From Dielma sp000508965 (GTDB lineage Bacteria; Bacillota_I; Bacilli_A; Erysipelotrichales; Erysipelotrichaceae): DNA of 64,000 nucleotides. The position numbers and the translations under genes are program-made. The notes under the pieces were generated by a model. It had not been told where the DNA came from and searched no databases. It saw only the letters and a list, made by a program, of their open reading frames with translations. This document shows, in pieces, positions 52,196 through 61,141 of this stretch. Location: NCBI GenBank assembly GCA_000508965.1, contig BAHV02000020.1, positions 32,918-96,917 on the forward strand. Direction: 5' to 3'. The first letter of the stretch is position 1. Each line of letters begins with the position of its first letter.

Positions 52196-52226
52196 AATAA
52201 TCTTTTTTAAATAAATGGAGACACCA

Positions 52227-53360
52227 ATGAAACTAGAAAATTTTAAAGTAGAAACATGGATGAATGAACATGAAAATGATTGTATTTATAATCTGACTGA
52301 GAGTTGTTTTACACCGCTTACGATGCGTGAGCTGTTAGACATCTGTGAAGTGCGCGAAGCCTTTATGGAGGATTTGCTGGAAGTGCGTTTAGATTATGGA
52401 CCGATAGCCGGCTCAAATGAATTGCGCCAAGAAATTGCTTCGCTTTATAAAAACTGTTCGCCGGATCAGATCGCTATTGCTCAAGGTGCGATCAACGCTA
52501 ATGCCATGGCGCTCTATGAATTAATTGAAAAAGGGGATCATATCATTGCCTTTACCCCGCTCTATCAGCAGCTTTTATCCCTGCCGTTATCCGTCGGCGC
52601 TGAAATCACCTGTATTCCTTGTCTTGAAGAAGCTGACTGGCAGCCGGATATCAGTAAGCTGGAAGCAGCATTAAAACCGAACACCAAGGTGCTTTGTCTG
52701 AATAATCCATGCAACCCTACCGGTTATCTGTATACTGATGAACAGATGCAGGCAATTGCGCAGTTTGCCCGCCAGCATGATTTATGGCTTTTTGTCGATG
52801 AGGTTTACCGCGGTTTGAATCAGCATGATGACAGCTTCGGTTCCTCTTTCTTTGATTTCTATGATCAATGCATTGTCAGCGGCGGCTTGTCGAAAACCTT
52901 TGCCCTGCCGGGTCTTCGCATGGGCTGGCTGGCAGCTCCGCAGTCATTTATCGATAAGATAACGATACGCCGTGATTACCATATTATCTCATTGCCGAAG
53001 ATCAATGATACACTCTCAATTCTGGCATTAAAAAATAAAGATAAGATTTTAAAACGCAATCGTTTGATCAGCATGCAGAATCGAAAAACGATTCAGCGCT
53101 GGGTAGCCGATGAGCCTCATATCGATGTTGTTTTTACTGACAGCACAACGCTGTTTATCCGTTATGATATGGATATCCCCAGTGATGAGCTGGCGCTGCG
53201 CCTGCAAAAAGAAACCGGGGTTTTCTTTGTCCCTGGCACTTGCTTTGATATTGATCATCACCTGCGCCTTGGCGGCGGCATTGAGCCTAAGCAGCTCACT
53301 GAGGGTTTAGCTGTTTTTTCTAAATGGCTGCGTCAATTTGACAAGGAGGAAAATCAATGA
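52227..53360 (+). CDS. PLP-dependent aminotransferase, class I/II
   Basis: Seen: 377 residues. Fold-type I features: NPCNPTGYLY, Asp in FVDEVYRGL, and the PLP lysine in SGGLSKTFALPGLRMGW. Family knowledge: transamination, or in some branches beta-elimination or deamination, of an amino acid; the branch cannot be fixed by eye. Placed directly after the transporter genes, it presumably acts on the imported amino acid. The ATG at 52227 is chosen because TGGAG immediately before it is a good RBS and lies inside the alternative longer start. It overlaps the VOC gene by 4 bp. Confidence 0.9.
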   Translation: MKLENFKVETWMNEHENDCIYNLTESCFTPLTMRELLDICEVREAFMEDLLEVRLDYGPIAGSNELRQEIASLYKNCSPDQIAIAQGAINANAMALYELIEKGDHIIAFTPLYQQLLSLPLSVGAEITCIPCLEEADWQPDISKLEAALKPNTKVLCLNNPCNPTGYLYTDEQMQAIAQFARQHDLWLFVDEVYRGLNQHDDSFGSSFFDFYDQCIVSGGLSKTFALPGLRMGWLAAPQSFIDKITIRRDYHIISLPKINDTLSILALKNKDKILKRNRLISMQNRKTIQRWVADEPHIDVVFTDSTTLFIRYDMDIPSDELALRLQKETGVFFVPGTCFDIDHHLRLGGGIEPKQLTEGLAVFSKWLRQFDKEENQ

Positions 53361-53746
53361 ATTACACAGATTTAATCACTTTTTACGGAACTAAGGATAT
53401 TGAAGCAACCACCGCTTTTTATCAAGATCTGCTGGGTTTAAGACTGGCAAGTGATCAAGGCAAATGCCGTATTTTTGAAGTTGCCCCGCATGCGCTGGCA
53501 GCCTTCTGTGAGCATCTCGATGTGACTCACAGTCTTAAAAGTCCGATGCTGACCTTTGTCCTTGATGACATCGACGGCTGTTTTGCCAAATTAAAAGATC
53601 ACTGCGAGGTAGTTGAACCGCCTAAACGCAATGATCAGTTTAATCTTTATCATTTCTTTATCCTCGATAACAATGGATATACTTTGGAATTCCAAAAATT
53701 CCTTGATCCTGACTGGAATCGGCTCAGGGCTGCAGACTCTCAATAA
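53357..53746 (+). CDS. VOC-superfamily (glyoxalase/dioxygenase-fold) protein
   Basis: Seen: 129 residues built of two beta-alpha-beta-beta-beta modules: FYGTKDIEATTAFYQDLLGLRLA, and FIDNNGYTLEF-type ending (ILDNNGYTLEFQKF). The metal-binding Glu near the C-terminus is present. Family knowledge: metal-dependent lyase, dioxygenase or binding protein; substrate undefined. Last gene of the T-box operon, overlapping the aminotransferase by ATGA. It converges on and overlaps by 23 bp the gene ending at 53724 on the other strand. Confidence 0.87.
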   Translation: MNYTDLITFYGTKDIEATTAFYQDLLGLRLASDQGKCRIFEVAPHALAAFCEHLDVTHSLKSPMLTFVLDDIDGCFAKLKDHCEVVEPPKRNDQFNLYHFFILDNNGYTLEFQKFLDPDWNRLRAADSQ

Positions 53747-53972
53747 ACCAGCGGTTGCGTTCGTAAAACAGAATCCGTTCATGACCGGCAATCTGACATG
53801 TAAAGCGCAGGCCGCTGCCGCCCACCGGTGATGCTGCCCAGCGGATATCAACGACCCGTTCAATCGGATACCGTTTGATTTCATCCCATTGAATAGCCAG
53901 CGGTTTTACTTCACCGTGCTTATCCACCATAGTAATTACATCGACATATTTTTTATACATAGCGATCACCAT
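53724..53972 (-). CDS. Small conserved-looking protein coupled to the Y-family polymerase
   Basis: Seen: 82 residues, beta-rich (ITMVDKHGEVKPLAIQW, GGSGLRFTCQIAGHERILFYERNRWFIE), with no signal or membrane segment. Its first ATG shares one base with the stop of the polymerase gene (TAATG), so translation is coupled. An in-frame ATG four codons later has GGTGAT before it and may be used instead. Family not recognised with certainty; linkage suggests a role with the polymerase. Confidence 0.7.
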   Translation of the reverse strand: MVIAMYKKYVDVITMVDKHGEVKPLAIQWDEIKRYPIERVVDIRWAASPVGGSGLRFTCQIAGHERILFYERNRWFIESLQP

Positions 53973-55216
53973 TATAAGAAGCTGACTGGAAAAATAATAT
54001 GATCCGCCTTCGGATTAAAATTAGTCAGCTCATCATCCAGCAACATTGAACAGCGTTTAATCTTTGTGAACCCATAGCGGCTGCGTATCGCATCCACGGT
54101 TTCATCAAGTACACGCTGTTTTATTTTGCCATGGTCCGTAAAAAAAGAGAGCTGTTCCACCGCTGATGGTTTCTGCAGATCACTCATCGTCAAAGAAATG
54201 CTTCTAAGCGGTAATATAAAGCTGTAATGCTCACGGGTAAGCTGCATCGCCATGACCAAGATCTCATCAGCCAGACACGTCGGTTCAGCAAGCTTGCGCT
54301 GACGGCTCAAACCATGCAGCTCATTATCCCGCAGACCAATCGTAACCACCTGACCCTGTACCCCCATTTCACGAAGTCTGGAAGCCACAGATTCGGCAAG
54401 TACCCGAAATACCAGTTCGACATCCTTTAGACTGTGCATGTCGCGAATCGTAGTGATGCCATTGCCTACCGATTTTGCTTCATCCTGATAACCGGTAAAA
54501 GCCACACTTTTATCATCGATACCGTTAGCAAATTCATGAATCATCAGTCCTACCTTCCCCATGCGGCTCTCTATCAGATCTGCTCGAAATACTGCCAGAT
54601 CACCGATTGTTTTAATACCAAATTCATTCAGCTTCCGCTTTGTTGCCCGGCCGATATAAATCAGCTCCTCTACCGGCAGCGGCCAGACCAGCCGCTGATA
54701 GTTTTCCTCATCGATTACGACCAAACCATCCGGTTTTATCATATCAGAACCCAGCTTTGCGAAAACCTTATTAAAACTGACACCCACAGAAATCGTCAAG
54801 CCCAGCTGTTCATAAACCTTTTTCTTGATTTCCCGCGCAATCGCTTCACCGCTGCCATAAATTTTTGATGAAGCGCTGACATCAATCCACGCCTCATCAA
54901 GACCAAAGCTTTCCACCCGATCCGTATATTTTCGATAGATGTCCTTTACCTTTTCACTATAATAAAGATACTCATCATAATTAGGCGGAATGACCACCAG
55001 CTGCGGACATTTCGCATAGGCCTCACGAAGTGAATCACCCGTCTTGATATGGTATTCCTTCGCCAGATCATTCTTCGCCAGAATAATACCGTGACGGGTT
55101 GTCTCATGACCGCCAACAGCCATCGGCACCTTGCGCAGTTCCGGTACCTTCATTTCTTCAATCTGCGCGTAACAATGATTAATATCACAATGCAGAACAA
55201 CTCGTCTGTTATCCAC
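53972..55216 (-). CDS. dinB: Y-family DNA polymerase (DinB/Pol IV-like)
   Basis: Seen: 414 residues. N-terminal VLHCDINHCYAQIEE with the first catalytic Asp, then SFGLDEAWIDVS with the Asp-Glu pair, then the HhH thumb (IGRATKRKLNEFGIKTIGDLA) and the little-finger domain (about 240-350). A beta-clamp-binding-type peptide EQLSFF is near residue 375. Family knowledge: low-fidelity translesion synthesis, usually SOS-controlled. It is divergent from a LexA-like repressor. Promoter on the minus strand: TTGAAA, 16 bp, TATAAT (55239-55266). Paired with a coupled downstream small gene. Confidence 0.93.
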   Translation of the reverse strand: MDNRRVVLHCDINHCYAQIEEMKVPELRKVPMAVGGHETTRHGIILAKNDLAKEYHIKTGDSLREAYAKCPQLVVIPPNYDEYLYYSEKVKDIYRKYTDRVESFGLDEAWIDVSASSKIYGSGEAIAREIKKKVYEQLGLTISVGVSFNKVFAKLGSDMIKPDGLVVIDEENYQRLVWPLPVEELIYIGRATKRKLNEFGIKTIGDLAVFRADLIESRMGKVGLMIHEFANGIDDKSVAFTGYQDEAKSVGNGITTIRDMHSLKDVELVFRVLAESVASRLREMGVQGQVVTIGLRDNELHGLSRQRKLAEPTCLADEILVMAMQLTREHYSFILPLRSISLTMSDLQKPSAVEQLSFFTDHGKIKQRVLDETVDAIRSRYGFTKIKRCSMLLDDELTNFNPKADHIIFPVSFL

Positions 55217-55238
55217 AACATCACCTCATCTGCACATA

Positions 55239-55322
55239 TTATAGTCTCAAAAGTCTCATTTTTCAATAATCATAAGACGATATCCAGCTATTTCCAAAAT
55301 TACAAGTGTTTAAAGCTTGTAA
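55239..55322. promoter_or_regulatory. Divergent promoters and inverted-repeat operator between dinB and the LexA-like gene
   Basis: dinB promoter (minus): TTGAAA at 55261-55266, TATAAT at 55239-55244, with GAGAC direct repeats in the spacer. A perfect inverted repeat, TTACAAG-9-CTTGTAA (55300-55322), overlaps the likely -35 (TTGTAA) of the LexA-like gene, whose -10 is TACGAT 17 bp on. It is not a B. subtilis-type GAAC-N4-GTTC box. Confidence 0.6.
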
Positions 55323-55365
55323 ATAATGATACTTTTTGATACGATATGAATACAGGAGGAACAGT

Positions 55366-55959
55366 ATGAAAGCGGAAATACTCAGACAAAGAAAAGAACA
55401 GCTGGGATTGACTGTCGAAGACCTGATGCGGGAGGTGGGTGTATCCAGAGCCACGCTGTTTCGCTGGATGGCAGGCACAACAACCCGGATCCCCGCCAGT
55501 AAGCTGGAAAAACTGGCAGCTGTCTTACAAACCAGCGTTGATCATCTGACCGGCATGGATGAAACAAGCATCATGAAACCTATTCTTGGTACCGTCAAGG
55601 CCGGCTATGACTTATTTGCGGAAGAAAATATCCTTGGATATGAAGAGGTCAGTGAAAAAGAAAGTCAGCTGGGTGATTATTATCTAAGGGTACAGGGTGA
55701 TTCAATGACCGGATCAAGAATTTACGATAATGATTTATTGTATATTAAAGCCTGTGATTATGTGGAAAGCGGCCAAATCGCCATCGTGATCATCGCTCAT
55801 CAGGAAGTTACGGTAAAGAAAGTCATCTGGAAGCAGGATATGATGATTCTTGAAGCTACCAATCCGAATTATGAAAACCGTTATTATACAAAGGAAGAAG
55901 TCGATGATCTGCCGGTACAGATCATCGGCCGGGTCATTTTCAATAAAATCAGCTTTTAG
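55366..55959 (+). CDS. LexA/CI-like repressor: HTH plus S24 peptidase domain
   Basis: Seen: 197 residues. An N-terminal Cro/C1-type HTH (about 3-60; LGLTVEDLMREVGVSRATLFRWM) is followed by a cleavage-region Ala-Gly dipeptide (VKAGYDLF, about 82) and a C-terminal S24 fold with catalytic Ser in VQGDSMTGS and Lys in TVKKVIW. Family knowledge: self-cleaves upon RecA filament contact, derepressing SOS-type genes. The HTH class differs from classical LexA, so it is a phage-CI-like or alternative SOS repressor. Start chosen by AGGAGGAACAGT. Divergent from dinB, its probable target. Confidence 0.88.
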   Translation: MKAEILRQRKEQLGLTVEDLMREVGVSRATLFRWMAGTTTRIPASKLEKLAAVLQTSVDHLTGMDETSIMKPILGTVKAGYDLFAEENILGYEEVSEKESQLGDYYLRVQGDSMTGSRIYDNDLLYIKACDYVESGQIAIVIIAHQEVTVKKVIWKQDMMILEATNPNYENRYYTKEEVDDLPVQIIGRVIFNKISF

Positions 55960-55962
55960 AAA

Positions 55963-56000
55963 AAGTCAGCATGTACCTAACATACATCCTGACTTATTTT
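55963..56000. terminator. Terminator between the LexA-like gene and the TtcA-like gene
   Basis: AAGTCAG/CTGACTT stem (55963-55969 with 55989-55995), with inner ATGT/ACAT pairs, followed by TATTTTT. Confidence 0.75.
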
Positions 56001-56003
56001 TAC

Positions 56004-56861
56004 TTATTCCAGCGGTTCCTTAACCGCTTTTTTTCCTTTTTCATCATAATCGTCCAAAAAATTATAACTCATTTTATCATCATGATACCCGATAATCGTT
56101 TGGAGATTCACATTATGCACACTCTTAAAAATATTGTATTCAATATAAGGATTCACAACTCGGAAATGACTGATCAGCTTCTTCATTTCCTGACGTTTGG
56201 AATTCTCACCGTTCGTGCGCTCACTTTCTTCTGTAAACCGGCACGCACATTGAATAAACTGCAGTTCATTATGCGCACACCATGCCTTAATGTCACTTTC
56301 TCTGACTAAGTAAAGCGGCCGAATCAATTCCATGCCCGCAAAATTATCACTGTGAAGCTTCGGCATCATCGTCTGAATCTGAGCACCATACAGCATCCCC
56401 ATCAAAATCGTTTCAATTACATCATCATAGTGATGGCCCAGGGCAATCTTATTACAGCCTAATGACTGCGCATAGGCATAAAGATGTCCCCGCCGCATTC
56501 TGGCACATAAGTAACAGGGCGACTGACCTTGCGTTACTACATAATCGAAGATTTCCGCTTTAAAAATCTGAATCGGAATATTCAAAAACTCAGCATTCTC
56601 TCTGATTTGCTTCAGATTGACCTCATTGTAGCCCGGATCCATGACTATATATTCCGCAGTGAACGGTATCTGACTGTGACGAATCAATTCCTGAATGCAT
56701 TTAGCCAGCAGCATACTATCCTTACCGCCAGAAATACACACAGCGATTTTATCATTGGCCTTAATTAGCTCATAATCTTTGATTCCTTTAATAAATCTGG
56801 ACCAGATACCTTTCCGATAGGTTTTAATAATACTTCTTTCCGCTTCCTGACAACTTCTCAT
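56004..56861 (-). CDS. PP-loop ATPase of the TtcA family (tRNA 2-thiolation-like)
   Basis: Seen: 285 residues. The ATP pyrophosphatase loop is SGGKDSMLLAKC, the cysteine pair CYLCARMRRG is typical of TtcA, and GHHYDDVIETILM follows. Family knowledge: TtcA thiolates C32 of certain tRNAs using an iron-sulfur cluster; homologues in Firmicutes are often annotated only by family. A longer frame starts at a TTG that is part of the promoter -35. The ATG at 56861 with AGAGG is the correct start, since the -10 (56884-56889) lies upstream. Confidence 0.87.
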   Translation of the reverse strand: MRSCQEAERSIIKTYRKGIWSRFIKGIKDYELIKANDKIAVCISGGKDSMLLAKCIQELIRHSQIPFTAEYIVMDPGYNEVNLKQIRENAEFLNIPIQIFKAEIFDYVVTQGQSPCYLCARMRRGHLYAYAQSLGCNKIALGHHYDDVIETILMGMLYGAQIQTMMPKLHSDNFAGMELIRPLYLVRESDIKAWCAHNELQFIQCACRFTEESERTNGENSKRQEMKKLISHFRVVNPYIEYNIFKSVHNVNLQTIIGYHDDKMSYNFLDDYDEKGKKAVKEPLE

Positions 56862-56883
56862 ACACTTACCTCTCAACTCATTA

Positions 56884-56912
56884 AGTCTACATAATTCATG
56901 AGCGGTTGTCAA
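56884..56912 (-). promoter_or_regulatory. Promoter of the TtcA-like gene
   Basis: Minus strand: TTGACA (56907-56912), 17 bp, TAGACT (56884-56889). It decides the start codon of the downstream gene. Confidence 0.7.
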
Positions 56913-56914
56913 TT

Positions 56915-57832
56915 TTAAAGTGATGCGAGCCGTTCTTCAATTTTACCCTTTAAGGCGTCGGCAGCCTGCTGATTGGCTAATTGCTGACGATATAGCTGCT
57001 GCAGCAAAGCATCCACCTCATCGATAGATGTATCAACGACATCCTGCATGCGGCTCACTTGATTCTGTACATGCCAATCCATAAACAGATTATCAAACAG
57101 ATAATCACCGATCAGCGAAAAAGAGTCCATCTCTAAATCGGAGGCTGATGCGAGTTTAACATCGTTTAATTCCTTATTAAAATGACGGATGTCACTTTCC
57201 AGCGACTGCAGACTTGCCTGTGCTTCACTGATTCGTTCATGCTTAATTGCTGTCGCGATCATCCCGCCGCCGACCATGTCATAGATTCCCCAGCCAGCTG
57301 CCGAGGAAAGCTTTTCACGGGCCTCCTTAAGACGGCTCAGCACAAGATCCCCGGCATCCATCGCCTCATTGATCTCCCGCTGACGCACAGTAATTTCCTC
57401 CAGTTCACGTTCCATCGAGTGAATGGCTGGATCATCAATCAAAGTCTTTTTCAGATTCAGCAGTTCATTATATTCAGCTTCCGCCTTTTCCAGCTCACGC
57501 AGCTTTAGGTTCAGAGCATCTAATTGGAACTGCAGCACACTGATTTCATTTTCCTGCTTTTTCACAGCTCTCAATGCCGCCAAAGCTTCCTCTTCTTCTT
57601 TTTCAAGCCGTTCCTCTTTACGCTGCGTCAAGGTTGCAAACAAATTCGCCATCGTCAAAGAGTTCAGCTTCGCAACATCCCGATCTTCTTTCTCAAGTTG
57701 ATCACACAGCCTCTCATAAACCTGATGCGCTTCATCCAATTTCAGCACTAATCCATTTCTTTCTTCGCACAACCGCTGATAATGCTCCATGCGAAACTTC
57801 GCATCCGCTAATTTTTCATTTATTTCCAACAT
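56915..57832 (-). CDS. Coiled-coil protein of unknown function
   Basis: Seen: 305 residues, almost wholly helical, with heptad-rich stretches (about 1-150, rich in Leu/Glu/Lys/Gln). A short Gly-rich interruption near residues 178-192 (WGIYDMVGGGMIATAIKHE) is followed by more helix. No signal peptide, membrane segment or catalytic motif. The Gly interruption recalls a hairpin between two long helices. The frame opens 26 codons earlier, but AAGGGGTG precedes the ATG at 57832. Family not recognised. Confidence 0.7.
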   Translation of the reverse strand: MLEINEKLADAKFRMEHYQRLCEERNGLVLKLDEAHQVYERLCDQLEKEDRDVAKLNSLTMANLFATLTQRKEERLEKEEEEALAALRAVKKQENEISVLQFQLDALNLKLRELEKAEAEYNELLNLKKTLIDDPAIHSMERELEEITVRQREINEAMDAGDLVLSRLKEAREKLSSAAGWGIYDMVGGGMIATAIKHERISEAQASLQSLESDIRHFNKELNDVKLASASDLEMDSFSLIGDYLFDNLFMDWHVQNQVSRMQDVVDTSIDEVDALLQQLYRQQLANQQAADALKGKIEERLASL

Positions 57833-57990
57833 CGTCCTACACCCCTTTTTATGATGTCTTTTAGACTTAAACCTGCATTTAAGCCAACCAAGGCAAGCCT
57901 CTTCAGCCAAGCTGCCGCACCCCTTTGATTGGTATAATCATACCATGCCATTCATTATTTTTGAATTACAATAATGTAAGGCGTCTTCAT

Positions 57991-58020
57991 AATCAAAAGA
58001 AAAAACGGCCGCAGCCGTTT
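57991..58020 (-). terminator. Terminator of the padR envelope operon
   Basis: AAACGGC/GCCGTTT stem (58003-58009 with 58014-58020), with a T-rich tract on the minus strand. The stop codon of the last gene overlaps it. Confidence 0.8.
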
Positions 58021-58966
58021 AATCAGTATCAATATTCGCAGTTCCGAACTCAATGCCGACCATCATCGTCACAGAACCGTTGTTAACCGACGAAGCTTTC
58101 TCAAAATGATCCTTATTGAGGTAAATATCCGCCATATCAGGATCAAAATCAAAATGGAAATCCTGCGCATCCTGATTCAGCTTAAGATCAATATCCCCAT
58201 AGCTACTGTACAGACTGCCCGTTTTAAGTATCTCACCCCGATAATCCAATGAACCGAAGTGATTCGTGTAATCAAAAGATTCACCTGCAGCTTTACGAAG
58301 ATCCACTTCACTGTATTCACCATTAAAGATAAAATCCTTAAGCTGAATATTTTCAGCTGTCAATGTAGTAAAAGAACTGTCGCTCTCCATTTTATCAGCC
58401 GTCATCCCCTCTATATCAAGCGTCGTATAATCAAAGTCAAAGCTGCCGCTGCCTAATGTAATATTACGCATCGTACCATCAGAAAAAGAGTAATTCAACT
58501 TATAATCCTGCCATGCACAATCCTTCAGCTTAAAATCCGCATAACTAAGATTAAGCTGTATCTTGTCACCATTCAGATCACTGGCTTCAAAATCACCAAA
58601 CTCAGTAAAAATCATAAGATCCTTAAACTGACTGTTAGCCGGATATGTTATTTCTATTTTATTACTCTTGTTCGCATTCCAATTCACAGTATTCGGCATT
58701 GTATCAATCACGGACACATGCAATGTATCCTCGTTGACACTGAATTCCGGTTTCCATTTAGCACCATAAAATTCCGTATGAATTTCAAAGGTTTTTCCGC
58801 TTTTCATGATTACGTCACTGAAGCCGCTGTCGATATCAATATTTGTAAAATCATCCAATAACTCTATTTTTTCAATTTTTTCATAATTGTAATTGGTTCT
58901 TACCGGTGAGATAATGCGCGTACAGCCGCTTAGCAGCAAAACCAACACAAGCCCTAACTTTTTCAT
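58019..58966 (-). CDS. DUF4097-type beta-helix lipoprotein
   Basis: Seen: 315 residues. Lipoprotein signal with lipobox LLSGC, then a repetitive beta-strand region with recurring short units (FTNIDIDSGFSDVIM, GDFEASDLNGDKIQL, GSLDYRGEIL) typical of DUF4097/DUF4098 beta-solenoids. Family knowledge: secreted or surface adhesin-like sheets of unknown function, usually encoded with HAAS (DUF1700) and PadR genes. Last gene of the operon, 8 bp after the S41-like gene. The frame has an in-frame GTG two codons before; the ATG with AGGAGTGACT is preferred. Confidence 0.82.
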   Translation of the reverse strand: MKKLGLVLVLLLSGCTRIISPVRTNYNYEKIEKIELLDDFTNIDIDSGFSDVIMKSGKTFEIHTEFYGAKWKPEFSVNEDTLHVSVIDTMPNTVNWNANKSNKIEITYPANSQFKDLMIFTEFGDFEASDLNGDKIQLNLSYADFKLKDCAWQDYKLNYSFSDGTMRNITLGSGSFDFDYTTLDIEGMTADKMESDSSFTTLTAENIQLKDFIFNGEYSEVDLRKAAGESFDYTNHFGSLDYRGEILKTGSLYSSYGDIDLKLNQDAQDFHFDFDPDMADIYLNKDHFEKASSVNNGSVTMMVGIEFGTANIDTD

Positions 58967-58974
58967 AGTCACTC

Positions 58975-60276
58975 CTATTCCTGCAGCGCAATCTCAACAC
59001 ATTGATCGATTCCCTGCATCAGATCCTTATAATTTACCTCAACATTGATATCCGGATAAAGTGAATCCAATTCATATCCTGTTACCATTTCAAAATATTC
59101 CTGACAGTAAATAACAATATAAGGAAAGTAATTCAAATAAAATTGATCAATCTCCCCATAGCCATTCACATTTCCGCCGGTTGGCGTACCAATCAAAACA
59201 GAATCATAATTATATTTCAGCTGTACAGCATTCATGATGCCGCTGGAAAATGTCTGTTCGGCGATTAAAGTAATCAGCTTCAAATCATTGTCCTGACGAT
59301 ATCGATCAATCATCATCAGCAGCGGTTCTATCACAAGCGAATTGCCGCCGGTGTTATAACGAAGATCAAGTATCAGCTTCTTGCATTGTTGCTCCTTCAT
59401 CGTCTTTTCCACATCTGAAGCAAACTGGCTCATGGAGTAATTTGATATTTCTTCACATGTATTATATTGAACATAATATGTCTGATCCGCCAGCATGAAG
59501 CCCGTATAGAGCATGGGCTGCCGGTAAGTTGCTATCTCTGGAAGCTGAATTGTTTCCAACCGGCCGACAAGCAAGGGACCAGTTTCTGAATGCAAGGTGA
59601 TTTCACTGACTTCATCATCCTTTTTTAAGGTTAATGTCAGCGCCTTGTTATCTTCAAGGATTCCCATGTTCACTAAGGCATCAGCATTAACCAACAGTGA
59701 AGGAATTTGTTCATTAAGCCATGACTCATTTTCATAGCTGATAAGTTCTTTTGCCTTCGCTTTGACATCTGCAATCTCTACACCGTTAAGCGCCACGATT
59801 TCAGCACCTAAATAATCAGTGTATTCATCATCAATGCCGTTCAATATCCAGCCGTCATGATAATGATGCAATGAATACGGCAGCATCTGAAACGGAAATG
59901 CTCCCGTGTAATTCAAATTGAGTGTCGTATGCGCAACCCCGATTGAAGCGATTATCCGCCGCAGTTCAAAATAATAATCAACCTCACTTAAATCATTCAG
60001 CTTGTCGGCAACTTCCTGCTGCAAAGCGTAAAACTCTTTTTTAGAAATGCAGTCATACAGACCATATTGCCGGCCTTCCAGCTGTTTGCACATAAATGTC
60101 AGATCATAAAACATCTTTTTCGCAAGATCCGTATAATCATCACGCATCTTCACTTCATAAACTTCATTGGCTTCCTGCTCTTTTACCTCTGCCTCTTTCT
60201 GATACGGAATCACGGCACATGCGGAAAGCATCGTCAATGTTAGAACTGCCGCAGCAACCTTAATGAAGCCGTCCAT
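58975..60276 (-). CDS. S41-family (C-terminal processing peptidase-like) lipoprotein
   Basis: Seen: 433 residues. Lipoprotein signal (LTMLSAC). The N-terminal helical part contains IASIGVAHTTL. The S41 catalytic core has KLILDLRYNTGGNS and the nucleophile in TFSSGIMNAVQ, followed by GTPTGGNVNGYGE. I see no PDZ domain in the usual place. Family knowledge: Ser-Lys serine peptidases of the tail-specific type acting outside the membrane. The start at 60276 lies one base after the stop of the preceding DUF4097 gene, with GGTGA upstream, so translation is coupled. It is inserted between the two DUF4097 genes of the operon, an uncommon combination. Confidence 0.83.
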   Translation of the reverse strand: MDGFIKVAAAVLTLTMLSACAVIPYQKEAEVKEQEANEVYEVKMRDDYTDLAKKMFYDLTFMCKQLEGRQYGLYDCISKKEFYALQQEVADKLNDLSEVDYYFELRRIIASIGVAHTTLNLNYTGAFPFQMLPYSLHHYHDGWILNGIDDEYTDYLGAEIVALNGVEIADVKAKAKELISYENESWLNEQIPSLLVNADALVNMGILEDNKALTLTLKKDDEVSEITLHSETGPLLVGRLETIQLPEIATYRQPMLYTGFMLADQTYYVQYNTCEEISNYSMSQFASDVEKTMKEQQCKKLILDLRYNTGGNSLVIEPLLMMIDRYRQDNDLKLITLIAEQTFSSGIMNAVQLKYNYDSVLIGTPTGGNVNGYGEIDQFYLNYFPYIVIYCQEYFEMVTGYELDSLYPDINVEVNYKDLMQGIDQCVEIALQE

Positions 60277-60277
60277 A

Positions 60278-61141
60278 TCAGTCACCGAAGCTTACGTTAA
60301 TCATGCCGGTATCATTAGTGACTGTCAGATGATGCTTAGCAGAATTGTTATGATTAGAAATTTCACCTGTATTAAGTTTCATGCTTTCGCCATCGATCAT
60401 AACCATCCCCATGTCATGGTGAATGACATAATCATAAGCGTCATGATGATCATCAAACTCCAGATCAATAGCACCGACACTACCTTCAATAATTGTATCA
60501 TTGCGGAAATCTCCTTCCAATGCGATTGCTCCTACCTCAGACTTGATCGTTGTTTTATCACTGTCTACATCAATCAGTTTGATAGCACCAGCCTCAGAAT
60601 TTATATTAATCTCTTTAAAATCAAGATCTTTGACACTGATTGCGCCTGCCTGACTATCTACCTTAAACAGATCCAATAGATCATCATCCTTAACTTTTAT
60701 CAAAATACGCTGATCATAAGATGAATTGCAATGCGTATCGGATACATTGATTGTATACATGCCGTCTTTGTTGCTGATTGTTAAATCATCTTCATTAATA
60801 TTTAAAAATTCTATTTTATTTTCATCGCCTTCAATAGCTGTAATGCTGCTGCAGGCGGTGACAATATCAAAGCCTTTAATGCTGCTGAATGTCTCATGAT
60901 GTGTCATATGATCAGACTGATGATTCATATCTTCATCATAATAATGATCATAATCGTCATAATCATCATAATCATCAAACCAGTGCATATCATGCATATC
61001 ATTCATTCCCATATGATTATTGTATCGGATCTGGTTCGGCCGGGCACCTAACGCATAACCAATGCCGCAGCAGACCGTACCTACGGCAAAGACACAGCCG
61101 GATACACATAAAATCGTTTTCAGTGTTTTATTCATCGACAT
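60278..61141 (-). CDS. Membrane-anchored DUF4097-type beta-solenoid protein with His/Asp-rich segment
   Basis: Seen: 287 residues. N-terminal membrane segment (about 8-30). Then a roughly 45-residue low-complexity stretch extremely rich in His, Asp, Met and Tyr (for example MNDMHDMHWFDDYDD, then DHYYDEDMNHQSDHM). Then a beta-solenoid of repeated LEFDD/GAI-type units (about 90-285). Family knowledge: DUF4097 proteins accompany HAAS/PadR operons. The acidic His-rich insertion could bind divalent metal (inference). It overlaps the DUF1700 gene by 14 bp and couples to the S41-like gene. Confidence 0.85.
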   Translation of the reverse strand: MSMNKTLKTILCVSGCVFAVGTVCCGIGYALGARPNQIRYNNHMGMNDMHDMHWFDDYDDYDDYDHYYDEDMNHQSDHMTHHETFSSIKGFDIVTACSSITAIEGDENKIEFLNINEDDLTISNKDGMYTINVSDTHCNSSYDQRILIKVKDDDLLDLFKVDSQAGAISVKDLDFKEININSEAGAIKLIDVDSDKTTIKSEVGAIALEGDFRNDTIIEGSVGAIDLEFDDHHDAYDYVIHHDMGMVMIDGESMKLNTGEISNHNNSAKHHLTVTNDTGMINVSFGD

